NCBI GenBank assembly: GCA_032128395.1
Contig: JAQBGV010000123.1
Location: forward strand, 21,693 to 85,692
Direction of reading: 5' to 3'
DNA: 64,000 nt
Source: JAQBGV01 sp032128395
GTDB taxonomy: Bacteria > Planctomycetota > UBA8108 > UBA1146
Below, one piece after another: positions 40,581 to 49,705 of the stretch. Under the pieces are notes generated by a model that made no database searches, had not been told where the DNA came from, and saw only the letters and a list, made by a program, of their open reading frames with translations. How positions within the stretch are numbered: the stretch's first letter is position 1; each line of letters begins with the position of its first letter. Position numbers and translations under genes: made by a program.

Positions 40581-41657
40581 CTACTGCTTGCCCGCCAGCA
40601 ACAGCTGCTCCGCCGTGAAGCCCGGACCCAGAGCAGTGCACAGGGCGAATTCGTCCTCGTCGATCTCTCGTCCCTCGGCAAAGACGCGGGCGAGGAGATG
40701 CAGAACCGTCGCGCTGGACATGTTCCCTTCCTCCCGCAACACCGTCCGGGAGAGTTCGAACCTGGACTCCGGCCACCCGAGAGACTCGGCGTACGCGTCG
40801 AGAACACGGGGACCGCCGGGGTGTCCCCAGAACTGGGTGACCCGCTCCGGGTCCACCCCGCTCCCCTCGGCGAGCTGGGCGAGCTCGAGTCCTGCGTGTT
40901 TCCTCGCGAGCTCCGGGATCCGACGATCGAAGACCACCTGCAGCCCCTCCGCGACCGGAGTCCACCCCATCACATCGGTGGAGTCGGGAAAGAGGGTGAC
41001 TCGGGTGCCGACGATCTCGAGTGCCGGAGCGGTGCTCCGGTGGTCGTGGCCGACCAGGACCGCAGCCGCGACCCCGTCCCCGAAGAGCGCGCTGGCGACG
41101 AAGTTCTCGAGCGACCGATCCCCCGGGAGGTAGGTCTGCGAACAGAATTCGACGCAGACCACGGCGGCGACGCCCCGCGGGTGTCCGCTGAGCCATTCCG
41201 AAGCGCGTCCGAGCGCACTGGCGCCCCCCGCGCAGCCGAGACCCCAGAGCGGGGATCGACGGGTATCGGGACGGCCGCACCCGCCGCCGATCAGGCGGGC
41301 ATCGAGGCTCGGCGCTGCGATCCCGGTGCTGGTCACGAAGAAGAGGTGATCGATCGCCTCGGGGGCGATCTCCGCGACCGCGAGGGCGGAACGGAGGGCC
41401 TCCGCGCCGAGCCGGGTCCCTTCGGCGATGAAGCGGTCGTTCTCGAGCAGCCACCCCCGCGACTCGAGCAGAGCCTCGAGCGGGCGGACGAAGCGGCGAG
41501 TCTCGACCCCGCAGTTCGCGAAGATCGAGCGATAGCGATCGACGTCGATCGCCCCCGCGAATCGCGGCGCGATCGCCGCGAGAACCTCATCCTGCCGGTA
41601 GCGGTGAGGACACGGCGCGGTCGCGGCGCCGACGATACGAGAGGGTGCTGGCGTCAT
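40581..41657 (-). CDS. Type III polyketide synthase (chalcone synthase-like)
   Basis: 358 residues with the thiolase-fold catalytic triad in order: Cys in LGCAGGASALG (about 142), His in FWGHPGG (about 279) and Asn in EGNMSSATVLH (about 312). It matches the bacterial type III PKS group that makes alkylpyrones, alkylresorcinols or naphthalenes from fatty acyl and malonyl-CoA. The starter unit is not visible. No tailoring methyltransferase or isoprenoid gene is adjacent; the only neighbour on the strand is a metal transporter 73 bases downstream, likely coincidental or co-transcribed. Confidence 0.92.
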   Translation of the reverse strand: MTPAPSRIVGAATAPCPHRYRQDEVLAAIAPRFAGAIDVDRYRSIFANCGVETRRFVRPLEALLESRGWLLENDRFIAEGTRLGAEALRSALAVAEIAPEAIDHLFFVTSTGIAAPSLDARLIGGGCGRPDTRRSPLWGLGCAGGASALGRASEWLSGHPRGVAAVVCVEFCSQTYLPGDRSLENFVASALFGDGVAAAVLVGHDHRSTAPALEIVGTRVTLFPDSTDVMGWTPVAEGLQVVFDRRIPELARKHAGLELAQLAEGSGVDPERVTQFWGHPGGPRVLDAYAESLGWPESRFELSRTVLREEGNMSSATVLHLLARVFAEGREIDEDEFALCTALGPGFTAEQLLLAGKQ

Positions 41658-41825
41658 GGTCGCATCGTAACCGGCCGCTCGACGCGGTGCGCCGGGCGGG
41701 AGCGGATCTGCGACGTTCCCACGGCACTGCGCCCTGCTTCGGGGAGTCTGATATAAGAACGCTGTCGACTGGCTGCAGTGCGTGGCCGGAACCGAGCCGT
41801 CCACCCCGTTCACGGAAGTGTGGGG

Positions 41826-42587
41826 ATGTACCGAACCCTCGACCCGGACGCGATCGTCACGACGATCGAGCAGCTCCACCGCAGGATCTCGGAGCGGTTC
41901 CCCGAGTCGGGGCTCGCCGGAGTCTCGGGGGAGCTGCTCCAGGTCGGGCGAGCAGCAAAGAACCGGATCGAGGAGATTCGCCAGCCACATATCCCCCTGC
42001 GGATCGGCGTCGGACTCCTGATCCTGCTGATCGCGGCGGTTCTCATCGTCTCGGTACGGGGGGTCGTCTCGGGGGAGGGGGCCGCCTCGGGGGAGGGAGT
42101 ATTCCGGTCGGAGGGTCTCGGTCTCGCCGACCTGGTCGCTCTGACCGAGGCAGCGCTCAACGAGTTCGTCCTCCTCGGGGCGTTGATCCTCTTCCTGGTG
42201 ACCCTCGAGCGCCGCTGGCGCCGCAAGCAGGCGTTGGCGTCGATCCACGAACTCCGCTCGCTCGCCCATATCGTCGACATGCACCAGCTGACGAAGGACC
42301 CGCAACAGGCGTTCGAGTCCGAGATGAGGAACACCCCGAGTTCCCCGAAGCGCGTCTTCTCCCCCTTCCAGCTCTCGCGATACCTCGACTACTGTTCCGA
42401 GATGTTCTCCCTGATCGGCAAGGTGGCGGCGCTCTTCCTGCAGGGGTTCGACGACGCTTCCGTGATCGCCTCGGTCAACGACGTCGATACGCTGACGACG
42501 GGCCTGAGCCGCAAGGTGTGGCAGAAGATGGTGATCCTGCACTCGCTCCAGGATGGCTCGGCGCCGCTACGGTCGCCGAAGAGCTAG
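41826..42587 (+). CDS. Conserved two-helix membrane protein, unknown function
   Basis: 253 residues with two transmembrane helices: IGVGLLILLIAAVLIVSV (about 59-77) and FVLLGALILFLVTLE (about 115-129). They flank a short loop and are followed by a cytosolic region containing LASIHELRSLAHIVDMHQLTKDP, a distinctive block I associate with an uncharacterised conserved protein group, and SRYLDYCSEMFSLIGKVAALF. No enzymatic motif is seen. The ATG at 41826 has only a weak GTGGGG upstream. It precedes PrsW by 22 bases and probably shares its transcript. Confidence 0.7.
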   Translation: MYRTLDPDAIVTTIEQLHRRISERFPESGLAGVSGELLQVGRAAKNRIEEIRQPHIPLRIGVGLLILLIAAVLIVSVRGVVSGEGAASGEGVFRSEGLGLADLVALTEAALNEFVLLGALILFLVTLERRWRRKQALASIHELRSLAHIVDMHQLTKDPQQAFESEMRNTPSSPKRVFSPFQLSRYLDYCSEMFSLIGKVAALFLQGFDDASVIASVNDVDTLTTGLSRKVWQKMVILHSLQDGSAPLRSPKS

Positions 42588-42609
42588 CGGACCGGACGGG
42601 ACGGCTGGG

Positions 42610-44250
42610 ATGTTCGATCGAGTGCGACGTCGGCTCCGGCGTGTTCGTCTGACGCGAGTGAGTCTGGTGAAGATGGCGCTCTCTATCTTCGCCGGATTCA
42701 TCCTGCTCGCGACGGTGATCGCGATCGTCACTCCGGCGCCGAGTCTCGCCGATCGCGCCCGCGGGCTCTACATCGTGAAGGGCCCCCGCGCGGGGGAAGA
42801 GACCCTCGTCGAGCATCTCCTCGAGAACCCCGAGGATCGCGGGACCTGGCTAGAGCTCGTGCGCATTCGGTGGCTCTACCGATCGGGCGACCTCCTCGCG
42901 ATGCCGGAGCTCGAGGACATCCTCGACGATCCACTCCACCCCCCCGAGTTCCGCACCCACGATTCGACCCCGTTCCTCGACGACACCGAGTTCGACGCCT
43001 TCCTCGCCACCTGCACGGTTCTCCCCGTCGAGGTGCTGCGCGCGTGGCGAGACGCCCACGTGCTCTCCATCGCCCTCGCCCATCTCCGGGAACTCGGAGA
43101 CTCTCTGGAGGCGCAGCTCGCCGGTGGCGAAATTTGCCTCGAGCGCGGCGACACGGCGCTCGCGATCCGCTACTACGAGCGCGCGCGCGGACTCGCGCCG
43201 GAGGACCGGCGTGCCGTGACGGGGTGGTTCCGAGCGCTCGAGGCCGCCGACCGCGACGTGGAGGTCGAGGCTGCGTTCACCGATCCATCGATCCGACCGT
43301 TCCTCGATCCGCGGCAGGTCTTCGAACATCACCGGGAGCGGAAGGAATATCTGCGCGGCCTCATCCCCTTGTGGCGGAGCGAGTACGAGAACTACGGTCC
43401 GGGGCTCTGGCTGACCTGCTTCATGATCGGTGCGTGTTGGACTCTGCTCTGCTTCCATCTCGGCCACGGCTGGCGGTGGCGCCGCACCTTCCAGTGGCTC
43501 GTGCCGGTCGCGCTCCTCCTCGGGTGGCTGAGCGGCGACGTGACCCTCGGGGCGGTGATCGTCACCGATGACTGGATCGGGAAGGATTTTCACGATGGGA
43601 TCTCGTTCTCGATCCTCTATTCGCTCCTGATCGGGGCGCGCGAGGAACTGATCAAGCTGCTCTTCTTCCTGCCGCTCCTCCCTACCATCACCAAGCTGGG
43701 GAGCGATATCCAGGGCTTGGTGATCGCCTCGCTGGTCGGTCTCGGTTTCGCGGCGCACGAGAACGCGAACTACTACCTGAGCAGCGAGGGCGGCGCGATC
43801 CTCGGCCGCTACCTGACCGCGAACTTCTTCCACCTCGCTCTGACCGGCTACGCGGGCTACTTCCTGCTCCGCGCCGCGCGCAAAGGCGGTGACGAGTGGC
43901 GTGAATTTGGCGTGGCCCTCGCCAAGGTGATCGCTTTCCACGCCGCCTATGACCTGTTCCTGATCGAACCGGGGCTCACCGAGTACGGGATCTTTTCCAT
44001 GATCCTCTTCATCCTGCTTTCGCAGCAGTTCCTCCGATTGGCCTTCCACGTCCGTCCGCACAAGTTCCAGCGGGTCTCCCTGACGAGGATCTTCGTCGGG
44101 GCCCTCGCCACTGTGGCCGGGATGCACTATCTCTATCTTTCGACCCGTCTGGGCCTCGGCGAGGCGCTCTGGCAGACGATCGGCGGGCTGCTCGGGATCG
44201 CGATCATCACGTTCATGTTCTTCCAGGAGTTCGACGAACACGTGGCGTGA
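42610..44250 (+). CDS. PrsW family intramembrane metalloprotease with TPR-like N-terminal region
   Basis: 546 residues. The first part (about 20-260) is a membrane anchor plus a helical tetratricopeptide-like segment (GGEICLERGDTALAIRYYERARGLAPEDRR). The rest is a multi-helix PrsW domain with the family's glutamate motif AREELIKLLFFLPLL, GFAAHENANYY, the histidine block FFHLALTGYAGYFLL and FHAAYDLFL. PrsW cleaves membrane-bound anti-sigma or signalling proteins; here no anti-sigma gene is nearby, so the substrate is unknown. It follows the two-helix membrane protein by 22 bases and is followed by a rhomboid-like gene 18 bases later. Confidence 0.85.
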   Translation: MFDRVRRRLRRVRLTRVSLVKMALSIFAGFILLATVIAIVTPAPSLADRARGLYIVKGPRAGEETLVEHLLENPEDRGTWLELVRIRWLYRSGDLLAMPELEDILDDPLHPPEFRTHDSTPFLDDTEFDAFLATCTVLPVEVLRAWRDAHVLSIALAHLRELGDSLEAQLAGGEICLERGDTALAIRYYERARGLAPEDRRAVTGWFRALEAADRDVEVEAAFTDPSIRPFLDPRQVFEHHRERKEYLRGLIPLWRSEYENYGPGLWLTCFMIGACWTLLCFHLGHGWRWRRTFQWLVPVALLLGWLSGDVTLGAVIVTDDWIGKDFHDGISFSILYSLLIGAREELIKLLFFLPLLPTITKLGSDIQGLVIASLVGLGFAAHENANYYLSSEGGAILGRYLTANFFHLALTGYAGYFLLRAARKGGDEWREFGVALAKVIAFHAAYDLFLIEPGLTEYGIFSMILFILLSQQFLRLAFHVRPHKFQRVSLTRIFVGALATVAGMHYLYLSTRLGLGEALWQTIGGLLGIAIITFMFFQEFDEHVA

Positions 44251-44268
44251 GGAGAGGAAGGAAGCTCG

Positions 44269-45048
44269 GTGGAAATGCTCCTGCGGTGGTTGGAGCGCAA
44301 ATTCGGGCGCGTCGCGCTCCCCAACATCGCAGCACTCCTCATCGCGCCGAAAGCCGCGTTCTTCCTCTGGGCGTGGATGGAGGGGCAGGGAGATCAGAAG
44401 GCGGCGGTCGCGATTCTTGCGAAGTTGCTCCTGGTGCCGCAGCTCGTCCTCGACGGGGAAGTCTGGCGCCTGGTCACCTTCGTGATCGCGCCGCCGACTG
44501 TGAGCCCGCTCTGGTTCCTGATCTACGCCTTCCTGCTCTTTCTGTACTGTCACGGCCTCCAGGCTCGCTGGGGGACGGTCCGCCTCTACGCATATGTCTT
44601 GGTGGGCTGGCTCACGGTGGTCGTGACCAGTTTCCTCGCGATGCTGCTGGACCTCGAGTTCGGGGCGGTCGGAGGATTCTTCGGGGTCGAGGCGACCCTG
44701 ATGCTCGGCTTCGCGACCTTCTACCCGGACTTCATCCTCCGCCTCTTCTTCATCTTGCCGGTGAAGGTGAAGTGGCTCGCGTGGCTGACGGTCGCCGGAG
44801 GGGTGCTCGCGTTCGTCCGCGGACCTTGGGACACGCTCGCCAGCTACGCGCCCCGGTTGATGATCCTCGGAGTTTTCGGCAACTACTTGCTCTTCTTCGG
44901 GCCCGCGCTCGTGCGCGGAGCGGTGACCCGCCAGAAGGCGACGGGGCGCCGACGGCAATTCGAGGATGCGATGCAACGAGGGTACGAGGAACGGGACCGA
45001 CTCGCGGATGAGGACCGCGAACGGGACCGCGAGGAGGCCGATCGATGA
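44269..45048 (+). CDS. Rhomboid-like membrane protein lacking the catalytic serine
   Basis: 259 residues, six or so helices, with the rhomboid-like pattern LDGEVWRLVTFVIAPPTVSPLWFLIYAFLLFLYCHGLQARWGTVR in the L1 loop area and LFFILPVKVKWLAWLTV near the C terminus. The usual GxSG serine motif is not present: the corresponding stretch reads GAVGGFFGVEATLML. So it is probably a pseudo-rhomboid, acting as a membrane-protein binder. The C terminus is a highly charged coil (MQRGYEERDRLADEDRERDREEADR, about 234-259). The GTG start has AAGGA about seven bases upstream. It overlaps the next start by four bases. Confidence 0.75.
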   Translation: MEMLLRWLERKFGRVALPNIAALLIAPKAAFFLWAWMEGQGDQKAAVAILAKLLLVPQLVLDGEVWRLVTFVIAPPTVSPLWFLIYAFLLFLYCHGLQARWGTVRLYAYVLVGWLTVVVTSFLAMLLDLEFGAVGGFFGVEATLMLGFATFYPDFILRLFFILPVKVKWLAWLTVAGGVLAFVRGPWDTLASYAPRLMILGVFGNYLLFFGPALVRGAVTRQKATGRRRQFEDAMQRGYEERDRLADEDRERDREEADR

Positions 45049-45578
45049 ATCGCTCCAGTGGCGTGGGGACGCCGACCGCTCCCGACCTCGCCCGCCTCTT
45101 CATCGCCGAGACGATCCGCCGCTTCGACGAGGAGTACCTCCCCCGGCTCGAGGCCGCGGTGCGCAAGCTTCCCCCCGAGAAGCTCTGGTGGCGTCCCCAC
45201 GACCAGATCACGTCGGTCGGTAATCTCCTCCTCCACCTCGAGGGAAACGTGCGGCAGTGGTTCTCGGGAGGGCTCGGCGGGGAGCGCCAGGAACGGCTCC
45301 GGGATGCTGAGTTCCAGGCGATCGAGGGGGCCGACGCAGAGTCCCTCCTGAAGGCACTTCGCGCGACGGTCGAGGCCGGGTGCACGGTGGTCGAACGACT
45401 CGACGCGCCGGCGCTCGCCCGCACCTTCACGATCCAGGGGTTCGAGGTCACCGGCCTCGCGGCGGTCTACCACGTCCTCGAGCACTTCGGCTGGCACGTC
45501 GGCCAGATCGTCTGGATCGCGAAGGCGACGGCCGGCCCCGATCACGGAATCTCGTTCTACGACGACTCCTCTCTCTAG
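45045..45578 (+). CDS. DinB/DUF1572 family protein
   Basis: 177 residues forming a four-helix DinB-like bundle: LARLFIAETIRRFDEEYLPRLEAAVRKL, SVGNLLLHLEGNVRQW and LAAVYHVLEHFGWHVGQIVWI. Histidines at the start of the second helix (HLEGN) and in the last block (HVLEHFGWHVGQ) form the metal-binding triad seen in this family. Related enzymes include bacillithiol S-transferases and mycothiol-dependent isomerases, but the member here is not assignable. Its ATG overlaps the pseudo-rhomboid stop (ATGA). Confidence 0.85.
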   Translation: MNRSSGVGTPTAPDLARLFIAETIRRFDEEYLPRLEAAVRKLPPEKLWWRPHDQITSVGNLLLHLEGNVRQWFSGGLGGERQERLRDAEFQAIEGADAESLLKALRATVEAGCTVVERLDAPALARTFTIQGFEVTGLAAVYHVLEHFGWHVGQIVWIAKATAGPDHGISFYDDSSL

Positions 45579-45581
45579 CTG

Positions 45582-45611
45582 GGGACTGGCTCCGCCGAGC
45601 GGTGCCCTGCC
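45582..45611. repeat. Degenerate REP-like half element
   Basis: GGGACTGGCTCCGCCGAGCG followed by GTGCCCTGCC matches the module of the REP doublets at 9640, 22143 and 27608, with several mismatches. Located right after the DinB stop. Confidence 0.4.
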
Positions 45612-45710
45612 ATTCTTCTCTCGAATTCGCCGCGCGAGCACGAGTCGGTGCCAGAGTGCCTTTCGCGCGTCCGTCCCTTCCTGCTACGATTTCGGATCGA
45701 AGGGAATCCG

Positions 45711-47180
45711 ATGAATCCGAAAGTGCTCCGCTGGGTGGGCCTCGCCCTCGCCATCTTCGCCGGCTTGCTCTCGAACTCGCTCCTCGGCCTGCATGCCTTG
45801 GGGACGAGCGATCTCGGTCTTCTCGCGGGGATCTGCGGGAAGACGGGGGCTGGTTGCAACGCGGTGATCTCGAGTCGCTGGGGGGTGTTCCCCCCCGGTC
45901 CGGAGAAGGCCACCGAAGAGGGTTCCTCGAAAGCTGGCGCCGTGAACGGGACCGCCGTGTCCGTTCCGGAGCCCCGCTCGGGGATCCCGGTCGCCGCGAT
46001 GGGGCTCTTCTACTACACGTTCCTCGCCGCCTACCTCGCGCTGGTCGGTCGTCCGAGTTGGTCGCGGCGGAGAGTGCACGCCGCGATTCTCGCGGTGTTC
46101 GGCTTCGGCTTGCTCGGCTCCCTCTTCTACCTCGGGGTGATGCTGTTCGCGCTCGACAAGACCTGCATCCTCTGCATCGGCACCCACCTCTGCAATTTCC
46201 TGCTCGCTCCGGTCCTCTGGTCGACGCGACCGCGAGAGCCGAATCTCGCCGATGAGGGGGGCGGCCTCTCCCGCCCCGAGCTCGCGCATCCGGATCTGCG
46301 TCTCGGACTCGCCGTGGTCGCTCTCACCGGCGCGCTCTGCGCCGCGGAGTGGAACGGATACCGCTCGCTCTACGCCGACCTGCAAGGACCGCAGATCGAA
46401 GAGCTCCGGATCGCGCTCGGCGAGGTCACCCGCGATCTCGCCGAGGCCGCCGCGCAGATCCCCGGCGTCGACCCGAACGGAACTCCGGATGAGGGGGATG
46501 TCGCGACCCTTCGCGCCGAGCTCGCGCAGGCTCGGAAGGACCTCGAGGAGTACGAGGAGCTCGCGAACGACCTGGAGCGCATGGATGGAATGCACCTCAA
46601 TCAGGAGGCACTCGATCTCGAGGCCAAACTTGGGATCCGCCCGGATGACCCGAAGATCGAGCGGGATTCGGGGAGAGGGATGAACATCGTCGTCTTCAGC
46701 GACATCGAATGTCCGAACTGCGCGGCTTTCCACGAATTCCTCTTCGACGAGCTGGTCCCCCTCTTCCGCGGTCACCTGACGGTCGTGTTCAAGCATTTTC
46801 CCCTGAACATCCATCCCTACGCGGTACCGGGAGCAAAGGCGCTCGAGGCGGCCCGCCTGCAGGGAAACGACAAGTATTGGGAGATGCACCACTATCTCGC
46901 CGAGCGCCGGGCGTCGCTCGGATCCGTCAATTACACCGACGCGGCGGCGTCGATCGGCCTCGACGTGAACCGTTTCGTCTCGGACATGGTTTCACCCGAG
47001 GTCGCCAGGCGGATCCAGGAGGACGTCACGATCGGCCAGCGGCTCGGACTGCGCGGGACCCCGGCGGTGTTCCTGAACGGTCGTCTCGTCAACCGAGTGA
47101 TTCGCCGGAACATCGGCTGGTGGAAGATCAAGGCGGACGTCGTCCGGGACTCTCGGGCGCGATCGGGCCAGCCGTGGTGA
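45711..47180 (+). CDS. VKOR-DsbA fusion (vitamin K epoxide reductase family with thioredoxin domain)
   Basis: 489 residues. The N-terminal half is a multi-helix VKOR domain with paired cysteines (GICGKTGAGCNAV at about 44-56, and the redox site KTCILCIGTHLC at about 152-163). A linker of about 60 residues with heptad-like charge leads to a DsbA-like thioredoxin domain (about 320-489) with FSDIECPNCAAFHEF and the cis-proline loop GTPAVFLNG. In such fusions the VKOR part reoxidises the fused DsbA via quinone, making disulfides in exported proteins. This fits the cysteine-rich secreted proteins in this window. The ATG at 45711 has GAAGGGAA upstream. No other oxidoreductase is next to it. Confidence 0.92.
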   Translation: MNPKVLRWVGLALAIFAGLLSNSLLGLHALGTSDLGLLAGICGKTGAGCNAVISSRWGVFPPGPEKATEEGSSKAGAVNGTAVSVPEPRSGIPVAAMGLFYYTFLAAYLALVGRPSWSRRRVHAAILAVFGFGLLGSLFYLGVMLFALDKTCILCIGTHLCNFLLAPVLWSTRPREPNLADEGGGLSRPELAHPDLRLGLAVVALTGALCAAEWNGYRSLYADLQGPQIEELRIALGEVTRDLAEAAAQIPGVDPNGTPDEGDVATLRAELAQARKDLEEYEELANDLERMDGMHLNQEALDLEAKLGIRPDDPKIERDSGRGMNIVVFSDIECPNCAAFHEFLFDELVPLFRGHLTVVFKHFPLNIHPYAVPGAKALEAARLQGNDKYWEMHHYLAERRASLGSVNYTDAAASIGLDVNRFVSDMVSPEVARRIQEDVTIGQRLGLRGTPAVFLNGRLVNRVIRRNIGWWKIKADVVRDSRARSGQPW

Positions 47181-47194
47181 GCGCCCCCGACTGA

Positions 47195-47848
47195 TCAGGT
47201 GCGCATGTTCGACGGACTCGGCTGCGCTCCGAGTCGGAACGCCGTCGCGATGCCGAGGAATCCGAAGATCAGGTCGATCAGACCGATCGATTCCTTCAGC
47301 GCTTCGGTCGGGGAGATCTGGCTCTTGAGCTCTGTGACCGCCCGGTCGACGGTGTCGTCACGCCACACCTCGTAGGGCGGTTTTTCGGTGTTCAGGCGCC
47401 TGAGTTCGGGCGCGACCGTCTTCTGGAACTCCGCGACCTCGAAGGGGTGGATCTCCCCCGGAGAGTCCGCCGTCGAATACTCGCGCTGCACCATGAAGAA
47501 GGGCACTTCGTCGGAGCGGAGCGCCGAGAAGACCTGCGCATCCTCCATCGTCTCGGCGTAGACCTCCTGCGTGAGCATCTTGGCGATCTCAGTGCGGAGT
47601 TCCGGGAGACTCGAGCTCTGGAACGCGACGAACTTCCCGCCGAGAATCGCGGCGACCGCGAGGACCGCGCACAGGACTCCGGAGCCGGCGCCCCGTCCCC
47701 CCGCCGCAGCGGCCGCTCCGCCGACGAGCCCGCCGACTGCCCAGGCGACGTACCCGATCTCGTAACCGGTCAAATTTGCGATGAGGGCCCACAGACCGGC
47801 ACCGAGGACGGCTCCTCCGGTCGCAGCGAGGAGAGCGATCGGGCGCAT
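47195..47848 (-). CDS. Membrane protein of unknown function
   Basis: 217 residues with two or three N-terminal glycine/alanine-rich membrane helices (ALLAATGGAVLGAGLWALIA, GYVAWAVGGLVGGAAAAAGG, VLCAVLAVAAILGGKFVAF) and a soluble domain (about 80-185) with FFMVQREYSTADSPGEIHPFEVAEFQ. It ends with another helix (IGLIDLIFGFLGIATAFRLG). No known family is recognised. The ATG at 47848 has AAGGGA upstream. It is convergent with the VKOR-DsbA gene, 14 bases away. The gap of 267 bases to the efflux operon holds its own promoter and a palindrome. Confidence 0.7.
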   Translation of the reverse strand: MRPIALLAATGGAVLGAGLWALIANLTGYEIGYVAWAVGGLVGGAAAAAGGRGAGSGVLCAVLAVAAILGGKFVAFQSSSLPELRTEIAKMLTQEVYAETMEDAQVFSALRSDEVPFFMVQREYSTADSPGEIHPFEVAEFQKTVAPELRRLNTEKPPYEVWRDDTVDRAVTELKSQISPTEALKESIGLIDLIFGFLGIATAFRLGAQPSPSNMRT

Positions 47849-48070
47849 CGGGCGAATCCCTTCGGGACGAAGTTTCCCCTCGATCGATCTCTGGGTTATC
47901 GGCCGGGGGGGAACAGATCCGAAGGCCTTCGCAAATTTGCGGGCCAAGGGAGGTTGCCCGCATCGGAGGGCGGTCCGTGGGGTTCTCCGATAGAAGAGCC
48001 GGGACGTGCCCTGGTATCGGTATGGGGTTCCCCGGTGCGCTGGCGGGGCCTCCTGAGCTCGGGTATCGTC

Positions 48071-48096
48071 GGGGGATCCCGCCGGCGGGATCCCCC
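48071..48096. promoter_or_regulatory. 26-bp perfect palindrome upstream of efflux operon
   Basis: GGGGGATCCCGCC at 48071-48083 is followed without a loop by its exact inverse at 48084-48096. It lies 20 bases before the TTG start of the TolC-type gene. It could be an operator or a leader hairpin; no cognate regulator is nearby. Confidence 0.6.
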
Positions 48097-48115
48097 TCAC
48101 GGAAGGACCGATCGC

Positions 48116-49705
48116 TTGCGCCGTACGCTCGCCATCCAGGTGCTCGTCCTCCAGATGCTCGTCCTCCAGCTGCTCCTTGGCTCGGGGTGCGCCTCGTACT
48201 ACGAGTCCTCCGCGGATCGAGATGGAGCGAGGATCCAGGCGGAGAAGCTCGCCGAGGTGGAGCAGTTCCGGCGTTTGGAGCTGCTCGATCCCCGCTCCCT
48301 CGAGCCCTCCGAGGCCGAATCGGCGCAGAATCTCGAGATTTCGGACCCGATGACCCTCGACGACGCGATCGTCGTCGCCACGGAGCGGAATCGGGACTAC
48401 CAGGCGGCCCGGGAGAGACTGTTCATCTCCGCACTCGATCTCGGCCTGACCAGGCGCGATTTCCTCCGCCCAGTCTTCGACGCCTCGGCGAACTGGAACC
48501 TGACCGACGGTAGCGAGCTGAATTACGGCGATGTCACCGGGCTCTCCTTCGGGGGCAGCTACCTCTTCTACACCGGCGCCAACATCCGACTCGACACCAG
48601 CCTTTCGATGAGCAACGACGCGGGCCTGATCGGCCCCGACCAACTGACCGTCGGACAAGCCAGAGTCTCGATCGCCCAGCCGCTCCTCCAAGGTGCGGGG
48701 CATGCCATCGCGTTCGAGGGGCTGACCCAGGCGGAGAGGACCCTTCTCTACGAGGCGCGCGATTTCGAGACCTTCCGTCAGACCTTCGTCATCAACGTCA
48801 TCAATGACTACTACGATCTGCTCAGCCAGAAGAAGCAGCTCGAGAACACCCGTCGAAACATCGTGGCGCAGACTTTCGCGAAGGAGCAGGCGGAGGCACT
48901 CTTCAGCATCGGTCGGGGGGACAAGCTCAGCGTATTCCGAGCCGAGCAGTCCCTCTTCACCGCCCAGAATGCCCTTCTCTCCGCCGAGCAGGGGTATCGG
49001 GTCGCCTTCGATCGGTTCAAGGTCACTCAGCTCGGGGTTCCGATCGCGCTCGAGTTCGAGATCGAGGACAGTTTCCCGGAGGTGAACGAACTCACCCTCG
49101 ATCTAGCCCCGGCGATCGAAGCCGCGCTTCACAACCGGCTCGATCTCGAGACCGTGAGGGATCAGGTGGACGACCAGGTCCGTCGCCTCGCGATCGCCCG
49201 CGATGCGCTCTTGCCGAACTTCAGCCTCACCGCGAGCTACACGAAGAACTCCGACGCCGAGACGACGCTGGTCGGTCTCGACTTCCACGAAGAGGTCGCA
49301 TCGGTAGGATTGGCCCTCGAGATCCCCCTCGACCGGAAACCGCAGCGGAACGCATACCGTGCGGCGCTGATCTCCGTCGATCAGGCGCGCCGGGGGCTCG
49401 AACGGAGTGAGGACGAGGTGGTGCTCGACGTGCGGAGTTCCCTGGGGTCTCTCGCTCAGCGAAAAGCGCAGATCGAGATCGGCATCCTGGAGATCCAGTC
49501 AGTGCAGCTCAGCGTCGAGAAGGCGCAGCTCGAAGTGGAACAGGGGAGCGGCCAGAACCGCGACCTGACCGAAGCTCTCGATAGTTTGACCGAATCGGAG
49601 AACCAGCAACTCGACCGAATCGTGGCGCACGAGATCGCCCGGCTGACTTTGCTGCGACAGCTGGGATTACTCTTCGTCGAAGAGTCCGGAAGGCTAGAAA
49701 AATGA
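48116..49705 (+). CDS. TolC-family outer-membrane efflux lipoprotein
   Basis: 529 residues with a lipoprotein-type signal (VLVLQMLVLQLLLGSGCAS, lipobox LGSGC near residue 25). The TolC pattern of two repeated helical hairpin halves is visible: MTLDDAIVVATERNRDYQAARERL and LDLAPAIEAALHNRLDLETVRDQVDDQVRRLAIARDALLPNFSLTASY. Outer-membrane trimeric efflux duct. The TTG at 48116 is chosen because GGAAGGA precedes it by eight bases and gives the lipoprotein signal. It is the first gene of a four-gene operon; its stop overlaps the adaptor start (ATGA-type at 49702). Confidence 0.85.
   Translation: MRRTLAIQVLVLQMLVLQLLLGSGCASYYESSADRDGARIQAEKLAEVEQFRRLELLDPRSLEPSEAESAQNLEISDPMTLDDAIVVATERNRDYQAARERLFISALDLGLTRRDFLRPVFDASANWNLTDGSELNYGDVTGLSFGGSYLFYTGANIRLDTSLSMSNDAGLIGPDQLTVGQARVSIAQPLLQGAGHAIAFEGLTQAERTLLYEARDFETFRQTFVINVINDYYDLLSQKKQLENTRRNIVAQTFAKEQAEALFSIGRGDKLSVFRAEQSLFTAQNALLSAEQGYRVAFDRFKVTQLGVPIALEFEIEDSFPEVNELTLDLAPAIEAALHNRLDLETVRDQVDDQVRRLAIARDALLPNFSLTASYTKNSDAETTLVGLDFHEEVASVGLALEIPLDRKPQRNAYRAALISVDQARRGLERSEDEVVLDVRSSLGSLAQRKAQIEIGILEIQSVQLSVEKAQLEVEQGSGQNRDLTEALDSLTESENQQLDRIVAHEIARLTLLRQLGLLFVEESGRLEK

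Noticed and set aside
42850..44976. 708-aa minus-strand open frame opposite PrsW and the rhomboid-like gene
   Set aside because: Glu/Arg/His-rich shadow product; the plus-strand genes have clear motifs and membrane helices.
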